A DNA stretch of 64,000 nucleotides from DTU015 sp964406505 (GCA_964406505.1 CAYORX010000005.1:1-64000); one strand, 5' to 3'. Positions 1 to 9,448 are shown, numbered from the stretch's first letter. Made by a program: numbers and translations. Notes: generated by a model not told the origin, from the sequence alone.

Positions 1-56
1 TATATTCAACAATCATCACAATTTAATCATTTATCTTCTAGTTTTAAGTAGAATCT

Positions 57-72
57 AGATGCATATGCATCT
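57..72. repeat. 16-bp perfect palindrome
   Basis: A self-complementary 16-mer (AGATGCAT followed by ATGCATCT) lies about 20 bases beyond the stop of the first minus-strand gene. It has no loop and only a short T run on the plus side. It could be a weak terminator or a protein-binding site; nothing else in bases 1-92 is recognisable. Confidence 0.35.
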
Positions 73-92
73 TTTACATTTTATTTTAACAT

Positions 93-761
93 TCATTGCC
101 GGGGTAATACTTGGTACCTTCGATTCAAAGCGTCAAGAGTGGCTTGAACACATGCTTCATCAGTTTCTTGGGTTATCAATGACGCACCTACGAGCTCTTC
201 GTGATTTCCCCCAGGCGTAATAAGACCCACAAGTACAGCGATTGCTTTTTTCTGCCCAATATCTATAAAAGCAACATCATCTGCAAAAAACTCATAAGGC
301 GGCTTTATCGTTAGATTCACTGCTTTACACGTGGCTCGAGCTAAGGCGTTCAATCTAGAAATTTCAACATCATCTGCCTTTGTTTTACCTGTATAAACAG
401 CGCGATGCCCTTTAAAGTGACGCTCTAAGGTAACACATACGTTACACGATCTAGTTTTTGCATCAGTTTTCACTTCTAAACCCACATAACGTAGTCGCCC
501 GAACGGCTCAATCGTTTGAGTTTTAATCTGTGCAACTGATACCTTGCGTCTATCTAAAGTAATGTCCCACTGGGCTTTAAGAGCGCTTTGTACATCTCTT
601 ACTATTTGTTTCGGATTACGATTTAATCCCGTTAATATATGAATTTCTTCAATTGCACCCCAATCGTTAACAACAACCCGCGCTTTTTGCACTGCGGGCA
701 AACATACTAACATACTTTCGACATCTTTTATGGTTATAGAGGTTTTTAAACTCAACGCCAC
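93..761 (-). CDS. Conserved-looking protein of unknown function (222 aa)
   Basis: I do not recognise this protein. It has no signal peptide or convincing membrane segment. The N-terminal 75 or so residues look like a small alpha/beta module (PKQIVRDVQSAL, then RRKVSVAQI), followed by a second domain of about 130 residues ending in a hydrophobic strand (AIAVLVGLI) and a helix. The start is GTG at 761. A TTG at 755 sits better behind a GAGGGG ribosome site, so the protein may be two residues shorter. It lies about 300 bases downstream of spo0A on the same strand. Its codon use resembles the neighbours and the frame is intact, so I believe it is a real gene, but no function can be assigned. Confidence 0.6.
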   Translation of the reverse strand: MALSLKTSITIKDVESMLVCLPAVQKARVVVNDWGAIEEIHILTGLNRNPKQIVRDVQSALKAQWDITLDRRKVSVAQIKTQTIEPFGRLRYVGLEVKTDAKTRSCNVCVTLERHFKGHRAVYTGKTKADDVEISRLNALARATCKAVNLTIKPPYEFFADDVAFIDIGQKKAIAVLVGLITPGGNHEELVGASLITQETDEACVQATLDALNRRYQVLPRQ

Positions 762-1060
762 CCCTCACATTCACTACCTGCTTTCATTTGCTCACTAGTT
801 TAAAACCCAAACTACATATTCTGCATCAAGTTTTAGCGCCGACAATACAGCATTGATCTAACTATACATTGCCTGTTTTATCGTGACAATCTAAGCCTCA
901 ATATAAACACATACCAAGCGAAATTGATTGAGGCGCCGAACAATAATTAACATTCTTTGTTTTTTAAAATTTATGTAGCTAAATCTTTTGTTGAAATAAT
1001 GTTTACAAACACAGCGGCAGCGCCACAATTTCATTCTAATTCTCTAACTGTAAAGTCCTA
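762..1060. other. Intergenic region with one inverted repeat
   Basis: This gap of about 300 bases separates spo0A from the unknown gene downstream. It holds an 8-bp inverted repeat (895-902 with 927-934, gcctcaat/attgaggc) around a 24-base spacer, with no T-run next to it. I see no open frame with a ribosome site and no known RNA motif. Confidence 0.4.
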
Positions 1061-1822
1061 TCAAGAAATTAGCCTTAACCTATCAGCTACCATTGCTATG
1101 AACTCGGAATTAGTTGGTTTTCCTTTATCTTGGCTAATGGTATGTCCAAACATTTTATCGATAAATTCTACGTTACCTCTGTTCCAAGCTACTTCGATAG
1201 CGTGGCGAATGGCTCTTTCGACCCGGCTCGGTGTAGTTGAATATTTATCTGCTATTGAAGGATATAATTCTTTGGTAACACGAGAGAGCAGTTCAACCTT
1301 AGATGTAACCATAATTATAGCATCCCTTAAATACATATAGCCTTTAATATGGGCGGGAATTCCCAATTCGTGCATGATAGAAGTTACTTTAACGTCGTGA
1401 CCTTTCGGTTTGTCACGTATTTCTAAAGTTTTGGGCAATTCGCTGTTCCCTGTAGTTAGTTGGCGCAGTCTTTGAGCTAATATGTTCAAATCAAAAGGTT
1501 TGAGTATGTAATAATCGGCACCTAACTCCAAAACTCTGTTAGTAATTGACTCCTGCCCAAAAGCCGTCAACATAACTATTTTCGGGCGCTTGGTAAATGG
1601 CTGAGGCGACAACTGTTCAAGTACCCCAATGCCGTCAAGATAGGGCATAATGATATCTAACACCACGACATCTGGCGCATGTTCCTCAATTTGTTCTAAA
1701 GTTTCTAGCCCATTATACGCAACCCCAACCACCTGCATATCATCTTGTTGGTGTAGATATTCGTGAAGAAGATCTACAAATTCTTTGTTATCATCTGCAA
1801 TTAATACACGAATCTTCTGCAT
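1061..1822 (-). CDS. spo0A: Sporulation master regulator Spo0A
   Basis: Spo0A is the response regulator that starts sporulation when phosphorylated through a phosphorelay. From the chosen start, the receiver domain (about 1-125) has acidic residues D10-D11, phospho-acceptor D56 (VVVLDIIMP) and the conserved Lys in ILKPFDL. The C-terminal Spo0A DNA-binding domain begins near MHELGIPAHIKG and carries the recognition-helix segment TPSRVERAIRHAIEVAW. I place the start at 1822 because GGGGAGGA lies just upstream; an in-frame ATG at 1843 lacks such a site. The gene follows spoIVB by about 120 bases, the common recN-spoIVB-spo0A order of spore formers. The length (253 aa) is normal. Confidence 0.97.
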   Translation of the reverse strand: MQKIRVLIADDNKEFVDLLHEYLHQQDDMQVVGVAYNGLETLEQIEEHAPDVVVLDIIMPYLDGIGVLEQLSPQPFTKRPKIVMLTAFGQESITNRVLELGADYYILKPFDLNILAQRLRQLTTGNSELPKTLEIRDKPKGHDVKVTSIMHELGIPAHIKGYMYLRDAIIMVTSKVELLSRVTKELYPSIADKYSTTPSRVERAIRHAIEVAWNRGNVEFIDKMFGHTISQDKGKPTNSEFIAMVADRLRLIS

Positions 1823-1943
1823 TAAGCTCCTCCCCTTAATCATTCTGTTTCCGATAATTCACTCTTTTTCCATTAAAGCCCAACTGCCATATATTTCTTC
1901 GACCTTTTTGACAAAACTCCTTTTAACTTTGCCGAAATAATTG

Positions 1944-3269
1944 TTAATCCTTGTCTATAAGTTTTACCGCTATTTCGATATCTATATCGTTGCCGTCGGA
2001 AACCATATAAGCCTCTTGAGCCATCCACAAAGCGAAAGTACCATACCCCCTACACGGATCATTTACTAAAACATGTGTTATAGCTCCAACTAAACGACCA
2101 TTTTGAATTACCGGGCTACCACTCATTCCTTGAACTATTCCACCTGTAAGAGACAAAAGCCTTGAATCTGTAATTCTTACCACAAAACCTTTAGACGAAA
2201 CCCCTGAACCTGAAAATACATTTTCTATTTCTATAGAAAACTGCTCAATTTGGCGGCCGCTTACAGTAGTTAATATTTTAGCTGGACCTTTAACAACTTG
2301 ACTAGGTAAGCCTAGCGCTATAGGTTCGCCGTATAACGGGTTGAATAGTGGCCCTTTGAGTATACCGCTAATACCGCAAGGCCCATTTTTAATAATGTTG
2401 CCAAGCTCATCTTGATCCTCTATAAACATGCCTAAAAATTCCCCAGGTTCCCCTTTTTTACTTCGCTGAATACCCGCTACAGTCGAATGGACTATCTGCC
2501 CTTCTTCCATAATTAAAGGCCGACGCGAATCACTTTCTGAGATTAGATGACCAAGGGCTGCGTATAAATTTGACCCTTGTTCAAAAAACGTAAGTGTTCC
2601 AACACCCGCAAGCGAATCTCTCACCATAAGCCCTGTTCTGTAGCCCCCATCTTTGTGTTGTACTGGCATAATCAGTTTGTTCACTAAGGCTCCATCTTGT
2701 TTTTCTATGGAAACATTCAACCAATTGCCTGCTCTACCCGCGGTATCGATCAAAAACGATAATTCTTCTTTACTACTTACTTTTTGGTCATTGACAGATA
2801 TAATTACATCTCCCGAAGCAATACCCGTGCTTTTTGCCGGCCATACCTGCCTCCCATCTATGGTATCAACAGGAGTAAGCCCTGTGACAACTAACCCGTG
2901 ACTTCTAAGAATCACACCAATGGAATGTCCGCCTGGTATAACCATTATAGGGTTTTCTACAATAAGCGATACTCTGCGAATTGGGATAAGTCCGAACAAT
3001 CTGAATTCTACCGAAAAATTTCCTGGCTCTTGTGCTTCGAAACTGACCTTCGTAGGTAATTTAGGAAAGGGATATCGTTCTACCGACGAAGCGCTCGGAG
3101 AATAAACTGATACTACCGGAAACCCCGTATCAATGGTAAAAAATTGACCGATAGATACAGATACTGCGTCAGGAAACGAAAAAGCTGTTCTAAAAGAATT
3201 TGAGGAAACGATAACTGCTACGAAGATACAAAGTAAAATGCCTAAACTTTTCTTTTTGTTCTGGTCCAA
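1944..3269 (-). CDS. spoIVB: SpoIVB signalling serine peptidase (S55 family)
   Basis: SpoIVB is secreted from the forespore into the intermembrane space and triggers processing of pro-sigma-K. The 441-residue protein has an N-terminal membrane anchor (about residues 8-27), a PDZ domain near residues 110-200 (GVILRSHGLVVTGL onward) and a C-terminal S55 peptidase domain. The catalytic His is probably in AALGHLISES and the nucleophile Ser in QGMSGSPVIQNG. The start is TTG at 3269 behind GGGGGTG at good spacing. It sits between recN and spo0A as in other spore formers. Its presence with the full spoIIIA operon implies the engulfment-dependent checkpoint is intact. Confidence 0.95.
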   Translation of the reverse strand: MDQNKKKSLGILLCIFVAVIVSSNSFRTAFSFPDAVSVSIGQFFTIDTGFPVVSVYSPSASSVERYPFPKLPTKVSFEAQEPGNFSVEFRLFGLIPIRRVSLIVENPIMVIPGGHSIGVILRSHGLVVTGLTPVDTIDGRQVWPAKSTGIASGDVIISVNDQKVSSKEELSFLIDTAGRAGNWLNVSIEKQDGALVNKLIMPVQHKDGGYRTGLMVRDSLAGVGTLTFFEQGSNLYAALGHLISESDSRRPLIMEEGQIVHSTVAGIQRSKKGEPGEFLGMFIEDQDELGNIIKNGPCGISGILKGPLFNPLYGEPIALGLPSQVVKGPAKILTTVSGRQIEQFSIEIENVFSGSGVSSKGFVVRITDSRLLSLTGGIVQGMSGSPVIQNGRLVGAITHVLVNDPCRGYGTFALWMAQEAYMVSDGNDIDIEIAVKLIDKD

Positions 3270-3348
3270 TGTGAGCGCACCCCCTAAACGGTTTCACAAA
3301 TATTAAGATTCACCGTAAAGAAGGGTTTTATTAAATCAAAGGCTACTA

Positions 3349-5076
3349 TTAGATTTTCCTAGTTTTCTTATTTCTAGCTGCAACGATAAGTTCCCGACCA
3401 TGATCCAAAGACACACCCTTCTCAGTGCCGCTCAACATACGTGCTATTTCTCTGGCTCTGTGGTCAGCGCTTACTTCTGCCACTTCTGCATAAGTCTTTC
3501 CATCCCTTTCATGTTTCGTTACGACAAAATGCGTATCTGCCATAGCAGCAATAGATGCCAAATGCGTAACGCATAAAACTTGATGCTTTTGGCTAATCTG
3601 CCATAGTTTTTCCCCTATGGTCTGCCCAGCTTTACCTCCTACCCCCGAATCTATCTCGTCAAAGATCAAAGTAGGGATCACAGCAATTTCTTTCATACAA
3701 GATTTAACAGCCAACATTAACCTAGATAATTCCCCACCGGAAGCCACTTTATGAATAGGGAGAGGTGGTTCCCCGGGATTTGCCGAAAAAAGAAATTCTG
3801 CTTTGTCAAAACCATCTACAAAAGAACTAATTTTTTCTCCATTCACATCGATACCGAACTCGTTGTCAGGTTGGTATTTCATGACTACCACGAACCTTGA
3901 GCTAGGCATTCCAAGTTCCTTTAATACGGAGGTAACGTTTTTTTCAGTTTCAATTGAAGTTTCTGAACGTATTTTTGATAATTGCATTCCACTAATTTTC
4001 ATTTCATGTTCTATTTGATTTAGTTTACTTTGAATAGTTTTCAACATCTCATCAGCATTTAACAATTTCGAAAGCCGCGCCGAAGATGCCTCCTTGTATT
4101 CAAGTATTTGATCTATGCTGCCTCCATATTTCGTTTTCAGTATTTCAATCAAATCAAGACGATCTTCTATACGTCTAAGTTCCGAAGGATCTAATGACAA
4201 GTTTCGCTGATAATCCCTCAATTGGTCCAAGACGATTTCTAATGAAAAAGCTACTTTTTCTATGCTTTTGACGATATTTTCAGCAGATGGATCTATATTC
4301 TTGATCTTCTTCGCCAGTAAAACACTTTCTGTTATCTGCTCATAAGCAGATTGCAACCTTCCAGGCCCTTCATAGAGTTTACCGTATATCTCCTTGACTA
4401 ATCCGATAAGATCACGTTGCGAAACCAGCACTTTGTGTTTCTGCCTAAGCTGCCCTTCTTCTTCAGGACGCAATTCTGCCTTATCGATTTCATCTATTTG
4501 ATAGGACAACAGGTCTATTTCTCGCATCCGTTTAGAAACATCGCGCCTTAATTCTTTCGCTTTCGTCAAAAGTTTTTCCCTTTTGATGAATGCCGTTTGA
4601 TATTTACTCCTGATTGGTTTGATTTCTCGGCTCATTTCATCGAGCATAGACAAATTGTTCTGTGGTCTGAGCAATGAATGATGAGCTTGTTGGCCGTGAA
4701 TATCGACTAAATATTTCCCTATTGATTGAGCCATGGACATGGTTGCGATTTTGCCGTTGATGCGCATGTAGGAGCGCTCGGGTAAAATATCCCGCTGTAA
4801 CATAATTTGTGGTTCATCCCTAGGAATATCAACTAAATGACTGATGTCTGACAAAACGGACTTTGGGGGAGAAATTAGAAGTTCTAAAACGGCACGGTCT
4901 TTTCCCGTCCTTATGGTGTCTGAAGAAGTCCTGTAACCAAGGCAAGCCATTACAGCATCAACAAGCATTGACTTGCCAGCACCGGTTTCTCCAGTAAAAA
5001 CAGTCAAGCCCGGAGCGAGTTCTAAGTTAACATCATCGAAAATTCCGAAATTCTTAATACGCAGATATATAATCAA
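3349..5076 (-). CDS. recN: DNA repair protein RecN
   Basis: RecN is an SMC-like ATPase acting in recombinational repair of double-strand breaks. It has the Walker A motif GETGAGKS near residue 30, long coiled-coil arms in the middle (about 160-370), the ABC-type signature ASGGELSRLML, and the Walker B segment TLIFDEIDSGVGG. The length of 575 aa is typical. The start is a TTG at 5076 with only a weak upstream GGGAT site; the protein aligns from its first residues with the usual RecN N-terminus (L-x-I-x-N-F-x-I). It begins just after argR, the standard argR-recN arrangement. Confidence 0.96.
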   Translation of the reverse strand: MIIYLRIKNFGIFDDVNLELAPGLTVFTGETGAGKSMLVDAVMACLGYRTSSDTIRTGKDRAVLELLISPPKSVLSDISHLVDIPRDEPQIMLQRDILPERSYMRINGKIATMSMAQSIGKYLVDIHGQQAHHSLLRPQNNLSMLDEMSREIKPIRSKYQTAFIKREKLLTKAKELRRDVSKRMREIDLLSYQIDEIDKAELRPEEEGQLRQKHKVLVSQRDLIGLVKEIYGKLYEGPGRLQSAYEQITESVLLAKKIKNIDPSAENIVKSIEKVAFSLEIVLDQLRDYQRNLSLDPSELRRIEDRLDLIEILKTKYGGSIDQILEYKEASSARLSKLLNADEMLKTIQSKLNQIEHEMKISGMQLSKIRSETSIETEKNVTSVLKELGMPSSRFVVVMKYQPDNEFGIDVNGEKISSFVDGFDKAEFLFSANPGEPPLPIHKVASGGELSRLMLAVKSCMKEIAVIPTLIFDEIDSGVGGKAGQTIGEKLWQISQKHQVLCVTHLASIAAMADTHFVVTKHERDGKTYAEVAEVSADHRAREIARMLSGTEKGVSLDHGRELIVAARNKKTRKI

Positions 5077-5082
5077 GTAATA

Positions 5083-5538
5083 TCACAATCCCGCTACATT
5101 ACGTAAAGATTGTAAAATATTTCGGGCAGGATACCCATCTTTAGCAACGACGAGTACTGCATTATCTCCAGCCACAGTCCCTAAAATACCTTCTATGTGT
5201 AAACCGTCTATAGCCTCACCCACAGCACCTGCAGCCCCCGAGATAGTTTTCACAAATACGATATTACCGGATTTATCCATTTGTATGCAACAATCCTTAA
5301 ATAACCGATGAAACCGTTCTTTATAAACAGCGGTGGGGTCACCTGGCATAAGCGCGTATTTGTATCTGCCATCTCCGGCAGGCACTCTAACCATATTAAG
5401 TTCTTTAATATCCCTTGAGATCGTTGCTTGGGTTACATTTATTCCTTCTTCAGCAAGCATTTGACACAATTCTTCCTGGCTTGTAACAATGTTCTGCGAT
5501 ACTAACTCTATAATTCTCATCTGTCTTTTGGGCTTCAT
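5083..5538 (-). CDS. argR: Arginine repressor ArgR/AhrC
   Basis: This is the arginine-responsive regulator of arginine synthesis and catabolism. It has an N-terminal winged helix (residues 1-70, with QATISRDIKELNMVRVP as the DNA-reading part) and a C-terminal hexamerisation and arginine-binding domain with GTVAGDNAVLVV. I start it at the ATG at 5538 (151 aa), preceded by GGGGAGGC at nine bases; upstream in-frame codons reach 5583 but overlap nadK and lack a ribosome site. The length matches AhrC of Bacillus. It lies between nadK and recN, as in many Firmicutes. Confidence 0.95.
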   Translation of the reverse strand: MKPKRQMRIIELVSQNIVTSQEELCQMLAEEGINVTQATISRDIKELNMVRVPAGDGRYKYALMPGDPTAVYKERFHRLFKDCCIQMDKSGNIVFVKTISGAAGAVGEAIDGLHIEGILGTVAGDNAVLVVAKDGYPARNILQSLRNVAGL

Positions 5539-5572
5539 ACAAAAAATGCCTCCCCACATCAATGATGCACAT

Positions 5573-6457
5573 TCAACCAGCATCGCCCCGGGGCAATTTC
5601 GCTGTCCCTTCTTTCATCTTTTTCCGCAACACATCGTAGAATGACCATCTTTTACGCCGAAGAAGCGTTGCCTTGAACCTAGATTTTTTAACCACAATTA
5701 TGTCATTCTTTTCTAAAGGGAAAAACTCCTGCCCGTCTAAAGATAGCATAGTAGATTCTCCGGTAAGAATAATTTCTATTTCGCAAGATTCAGATTCTGG
5801 TACCACAATAGATCTCGAGTAAAGAGTATGGGGACAAATAGGGCTAACAATGAATGCTTCAATCTCAGGTGCTACTATAGGGCCGCCTGCTGAAAGGGAA
5901 TATGCCGTAGAACCGGTAGGGGTGGCGATGATGAGACCATCGGCTTCGTAGGTGTCAACATGTTTACCCGAAACTTTGAGGGATAGCACCGTTAATCGTC
6001 CGTAATGCCCCCGGGTTATGCACGCCTCATTAAGAGCCCTGCTTTGGTGAATTTTTTCTCCATTCCTAACAACGTATGCCGAAAGCATAATTCTTTCGTC
6101 TACAGCGTAATCTCCGGACAGAAACTGAGGTAAATGGTCAAACGCATTGCTTGTCTCAAGCTCGGTTAAAAAACCAAAATGCCCTAAGTTCACACCCAAT
6201 ATAGGAATGTTCAAAGGACCAAGCCCGCGAGCAGCACCCAGTAACGATCCATCACCTCCCAAAACTATCGCAAAGTCAACTTTATTTTTCCATCCGGTTA
6301 TATGTAACACATCATGCTTAGAGCTAAGAGATACAAGCGCACAAGCAGGTAAATATACTTTTACTTTTATTTGATTAAGCCATGCTATTAATTCTTCAGT
6401 GAATTCCGGACATCTTTGCTTTTTTAAGTTGGGAACAATACCTACCGCACCTTTCAT
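5573..6457 (-). CDS. nadK: NAD kinase
   Basis: NAD kinase phosphorylates NAD to NADP using ATP. Diagnostic motifs are GGDGSLLGAARG (the GGDG loop), NEACITRG, and TPTGSTAYSLSAGGP, all in order in a 294-residue protein of normal length. The start ATG at 6457 follows TAGGAGA. It is downstream of dxs with a 16-base gap and is followed by argR, a cluster frequent in Clostridia. Confidence 0.96.
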   Translation of the reverse strand: MKGAVGIVPNLKKQRCPEFTEELIAWLNQIKVKVYLPACALVSLSSKHDVLHITGWKNKVDFAIVLGGDGSLLGAARGLGPLNIPILGVNLGHFGFLTELETSNAFDHLPQFLSGDYAVDERIMLSAYVVRNGEKIHQSRALNEACITRGHYGRLTVLSLKVSGKHVDTYEADGLIIATPTGSTAYSLSAGGPIVAPEIEAFIVSPICPHTLYSRSIVVPESESCEIEIILTGESTMLSLDGQEFFPLEKNDIIVVKKSRFKATLLRRKRWSFYDVLRKKMKEGTAKLPRGDAG

Positions 6458-6473
6458 TCATATAGTCTCCTAT

Positions 6474-8339
6474 CTAGGCAAGAATTTTTTTGACCCGTGA
6501 CGCTATACTAAAAGCGTCTAATTTATTCATCGCCCGAAGCTTAGTTTGAGTACCATGCCTAATAAATTTGTTTGGCAGCGCTACTTTATATATTTTACTG
6601 CATTCAGTTCCGGCAATACTTGTAATTAACTCGCCAAAGCCTCCACTTTCAACATTTTCTTCTATAATTAACAAGGGCGTTTTTTGAATAAGATTTTTCA
6701 AGGAAGATTGAGCAAACGGTACCACAAACCGTGCGTTTATAACGCCAGCAGATATGCCCTGACTTGATAGCATTTGAGCAGTTTCAATGGCTGGATATAC
6801 CATAGAACCTAAAGCCAGGATGTTGATATGTCGTCCAATAGATATTGTTTCAGGTTCACCGATTTCTAAAAGTTTTGGTTTATCAATGGCATCGTCCACT
6901 GAAATTCCTATTGCCTCACCCCGTGGGTAGCGTATGGCGCATGCATTTTCTGTGTGTAAGGCCGTCCAAAGCATATTTACTAACTCCACCTCATCTTTTG
7001 GTGCCATAATGGTTAGACCGGGAATGTGCCTTAAATAGCTGATATCAAATTGTCCATGATGAGTTTCTCCATCTTCTCCTACAAGGCCAGCACGGTCTAT
7101 GGCGAAAATCACTTTTAAACCTTGCAAACAAACATCTTCTACAATTTGGTCATATGCCCTTTGCAAAAACGTTGAGTATATACTTACAACAGGTATCATA
7201 CCGCCTTGAGCAAGTCCGGCAGCAAAGGTAACTGCATGACCTTCGGCAATTCCAACGTCAAAAAGTCTATCGGGAAACCTCCTAGCAAAATCACTAAGAC
7301 CGGTCCCGTCTATCATAGCTGCGCTAATTACAGCAATTTTGGGATTATTCTCAGCAAACTTTGAAAGTGCTTTACCAAATACTTGGCTATAAGTAAAAGT
7401 TTTCGGCGTTTTTAAGGATTGACCCGTTTCTACATTAAAAGGTCCGGGCCCATGAAACTTTTCTGGATATTTTTCCGCAAAAAGGTAACCTTTACCTTTT
7501 TTTGTAATAACATGTATAAAAACGGGCTTTTTTAGCGTTTTAACTTCCTCAAATACTTTTTGAAGATTGTAGATATCATGACCATCTATTGGTCCATAGT
7601 ACTTAAATCCCAAAGCCTCAAACCAAGATTCTGGAAGCAAAAAATGTTTGAAGCTGCCTTTGAAACGTCTTAATAAAGAAATCGCAGATGAACCGACATT
7701 TGGCATATGATCCAACGTTCTTTCGATAGCGACCTTAGCTGCACGATAAGTTGGAGCGAGTCTCAACAATGTAAGATATTCAGCAATACCTCCCACGTTT
7801 TTAGAAATTGACATTGAGTTATCATTTAAGACGACGATAAGCGGCGACCCAAGTTTACCGACGTTGGTAAGCCCTTCATACGCTATACCAGAGGTCAAAG
7901 CGCCGTCTCCGATAACGGCAACTATGTTATGGTTTTGTGATTTCAAATCTCTAGATTTGGCGAGCCCGAGCGCAAACGAAATCGAGCCTCCTGCATGACC
8001 TGTATCATAAACATCATAAGGAGCCTCGGATCTCTTAGGAAAACCCGAAATTCCACCTAGCGTGCGCAATGTATGAAATGTATCATAACGTCCGGTGATC
8101 AGCTTATGAGCGTACGTTTGATGCCCCACATCCCAAACTACTAGATCTCGCGGTGTATCAAAAGCAGTATGTAAAGCCAGGGTAAGTTCTACCGTACCGA
8201 GTGAAGGCCCAATATGTCCGCCGGTTTTGGAAACGTCCTGAATTATTTTCTCTCTGATTTGACGTGCTAACTGTTCGAGTTGGTTAACTGACAGAGTACG
8301 TATATCCCCCGGGCATTTAACATTGCGTAGCTCTAACAT
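6474..8339 (-). CDS. dxs: 1-deoxy-D-xylulose-5-phosphate synthase
   Basis: Dxs condenses pyruvate and glyceraldehyde 3-phosphate, the first step of the MEP isoprenoid pathway, using thiamine diphosphate. The TPP-binding motif begins at GDGALTSG and ends at LNDNSMSIS. The pyrimidine-binding domain has DRAGLVGEDGETHHG, and a transketolase C-terminal domain follows (621 aa, normal). The start ATG at 8339 is preceded by GAGGAGG. It is 13 bases after oapA and in the same block as ispA, so prenyl precursor supply and chain elongation are co-located around the OLE RNA. Confidence 0.97.
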   Translation of the reverse strand: MLELRNVKCPGDIRTLSVNQLEQLARQIREKIIQDVSKTGGHIGPSLGTVELTLALHTAFDTPRDLVVWDVGHQTYAHKLITGRYDTFHTLRTLGGISGFPKRSEAPYDVYDTGHAGGSISFALGLAKSRDLKSQNHNIVAVIGDGALTSGIAYEGLTNVGKLGSPLIVVLNDNSMSISKNVGGIAEYLTLLRLAPTYRAAKVAIERTLDHMPNVGSSAISLLRRFKGSFKHFLLPESWFEALGFKYYGPIDGHDIYNLQKVFEEVKTLKKPVFIHVITKKGKGYLFAEKYPEKFHGPGPFNVETGQSLKTPKTFTYSQVFGKALSKFAENNPKIAVISAAMIDGTGLSDFARRFPDRLFDVGIAEGHAVTFAAGLAQGGMIPVVSIYSTFLQRAYDQIVEDVCLQGLKVIFAIDRAGLVGEDGETHHGQFDISYLRHIPGLTIMAPKDEVELVNMLWTALHTENACAIRYPRGEAIGISVDDAIDKPKLLEIGEPETISIGRHINILALGSMVYPAIETAQMLSSQGISAGVINARFVVPFAQSSLKNLIQKTPLLIIEENVESGGFGELITSIAGTECSKIYKVALPNKFIRHGTQTKLRAMNKLDAFSIASRVKKILA

Positions 8340-8352
8340 ATTTTCCTCCTCA

Positions 8353-8916
8353 TCATTTTCGCCTTAATACCCTAAATACTAAATGCCTTGTTTTCCCTAG
8401 TAACAGAACCAGTACCTCGGCATGTTTCAATGCAAAAGGTTTAAATAATGCTTTTCCGCCTATACCTAAAGATGATACCAAACCTACACCTATACTAGTC
8501 ATCCAAATCAAATTGATAGAAGGAAACATAAATCTAACCTTATATATCATAGCAACCGCAAGAGCACCTGACAAAGTAGCAGCTACATCGCCAATAACAT
8601 CGTTAAAAATTGATGATACTTGGGGAGCGTTTCTAACAAACCATAAGGACTCTTTAGCACCAACAACTTTTCTGGTAGCCATAGAAAGAAGCGCCCTTTC
8701 ACAAGCTTTAGTGCTTGCAATACCTATCCCATCGACAAATATTCCAAGAGCGATCACGAATAAGAAAAGAGGAATGCTAACATATAATGAAATCCCTTTA
8801 ACTAATTCTTCAAATGCTGCATTGAACGTAAAAGTCAACGCAAATCCTAAAAGCGCCAACATCAGTGCCTGGATTACATACCGATAATTGTTGCTGCCTT
8901 GTTTGCCAGCTATAAT
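8353..8916 (-). CDS. oapA: OLE-associated membrane protein OapA
   Basis: This small membrane protein has about four hydrophobic segments (RYVIQALMLALLGFAL, VSIPLFLFVIALGIFV, and two in the last 90 residues) separated by basic loops, and ends in a basic tail. It lies directly between a large structured RNA and dxs, the position of oapA in OLE-bearing Firmicutes, and resembles the DUF21-type membrane domain without CBS domains. OapA tethers OLE RNA to the membrane. The frame stays open to a TTG at 8994, but that part overlaps RNA-like sequence and has no ribosome site. AGAGGAG lies eight bases before an in-frame ATT at 8916, which I take as the likeliest start (about 187 aa). The start is uncertain; the identity is mainly from context. 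Confidence 0.8.
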   Translation of the reverse strand: MIAGKQGSNNYRYVIQALMLALLGFALTFTFNAAFEELVKGISLYVSIPLFLFVIALGIFVDGIGIASTKACERALLSMATRKVVGAKESLWFVRNAPQVSSIFNDVIGDVAATLSGALAVAMIYKVRFMFPSINLIWMTSIGVGLVSSLGIGGKALFKPFALKHAEVLVLLLGKTRHLVFRVLRRK

Positions 8917-8929
8917 TACCTCATCTCCT

Positions 8930-9448
8930 CTTTGAGGGCGATACCTATGGTAAATCTTGTGACTTAAGGTCCAGCAGGATTTCCCGAAGGCCAACCCAAA
9001 CTTACGTCAGGGCGGTTCCCCTTTAAGGCCAGCCTGTTTTGTCGCCAAAAACAGCGCTGGATCGCCACTTAGTTCACACCGTAATCCCATAAATACCCTT
9101 TTTAAGGACAGTCTAGGAGTTTTCCTCAAAGATCTGCCTTTCCTAGCTTCTTTTGCAGCCGGAGTTTCAGTCTAAACTCATCCCATCCGCGCCACTCAAA
9201 ACAGGCTTTTTCTCACATTGAGAACTTACCTTTGAAGCCGGTAAATCCGATGCTTCCCGAAGGAAGGGCAGCTTTCTTAGCACCTGCATGCCATTGCAGG
9301 CCTCCCTCCCTTCCTCTTCCCTAGCCAAAACCGGGAGCTGGGCGCAACCAGCGCTGGCAGGGCGATTTAGGTAAAGCCATGACGGATTTTTAGCCCCGCC
9401 TTGGGAACGCAAGATCTACTAGAATACTGCACCCTCAAAGAGGTTGCA
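8930..9448 (-). ncRNA. ole: OLE RNA (ornate, large, extremophilic)
   Basis: About 500 bases between ispA and oapA contain no credible gene but are dense in hairpins on the minus strand. Examples are a UUCG-capped stem (CTTCC/GGAAG, 9247-9260 region), CCTGCA/TGCAGG near 9285-9302, TTCTCA/TGAGAA near 9211-9225, and a long stem near 9029-9060 pairing CTGTTTT with AAAACAG extended by CCAGC/GCTGG. Size, G+C content above the flanks, and the order xseB-ispA-RNA-membrane protein-dxs match OLE RNA, which binds OapA and accumulates in extremophilic Firmicutes. The 5' end is set from a promoter at 9455-9483. The 3' end is approximate and may overlap the oapA leader. I could not run a covariance search. 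Confidence 0.82.

Noticed and set aside
895..934. Inverted repeat downstream of spo0A as a terminator
   Set aside because: The loop is 24 bases and no U-tract follows on either strand, so I list it only as a repeat within the gap.
957..1340. 127-codon plus-strand frame
   Set aside because: It overlaps the 3' end of spo0A on the other strand and lacks a ribosome site; it is a shadow frame.
9167..9412. 81-codon open frame on the minus strand between ispA and oapA
   Set aside because: It lies wholly inside the structured OLE RNA, has no ribosome site, and its composition (Cys, Arg, Pro-rich) is unlike the other proteins here.
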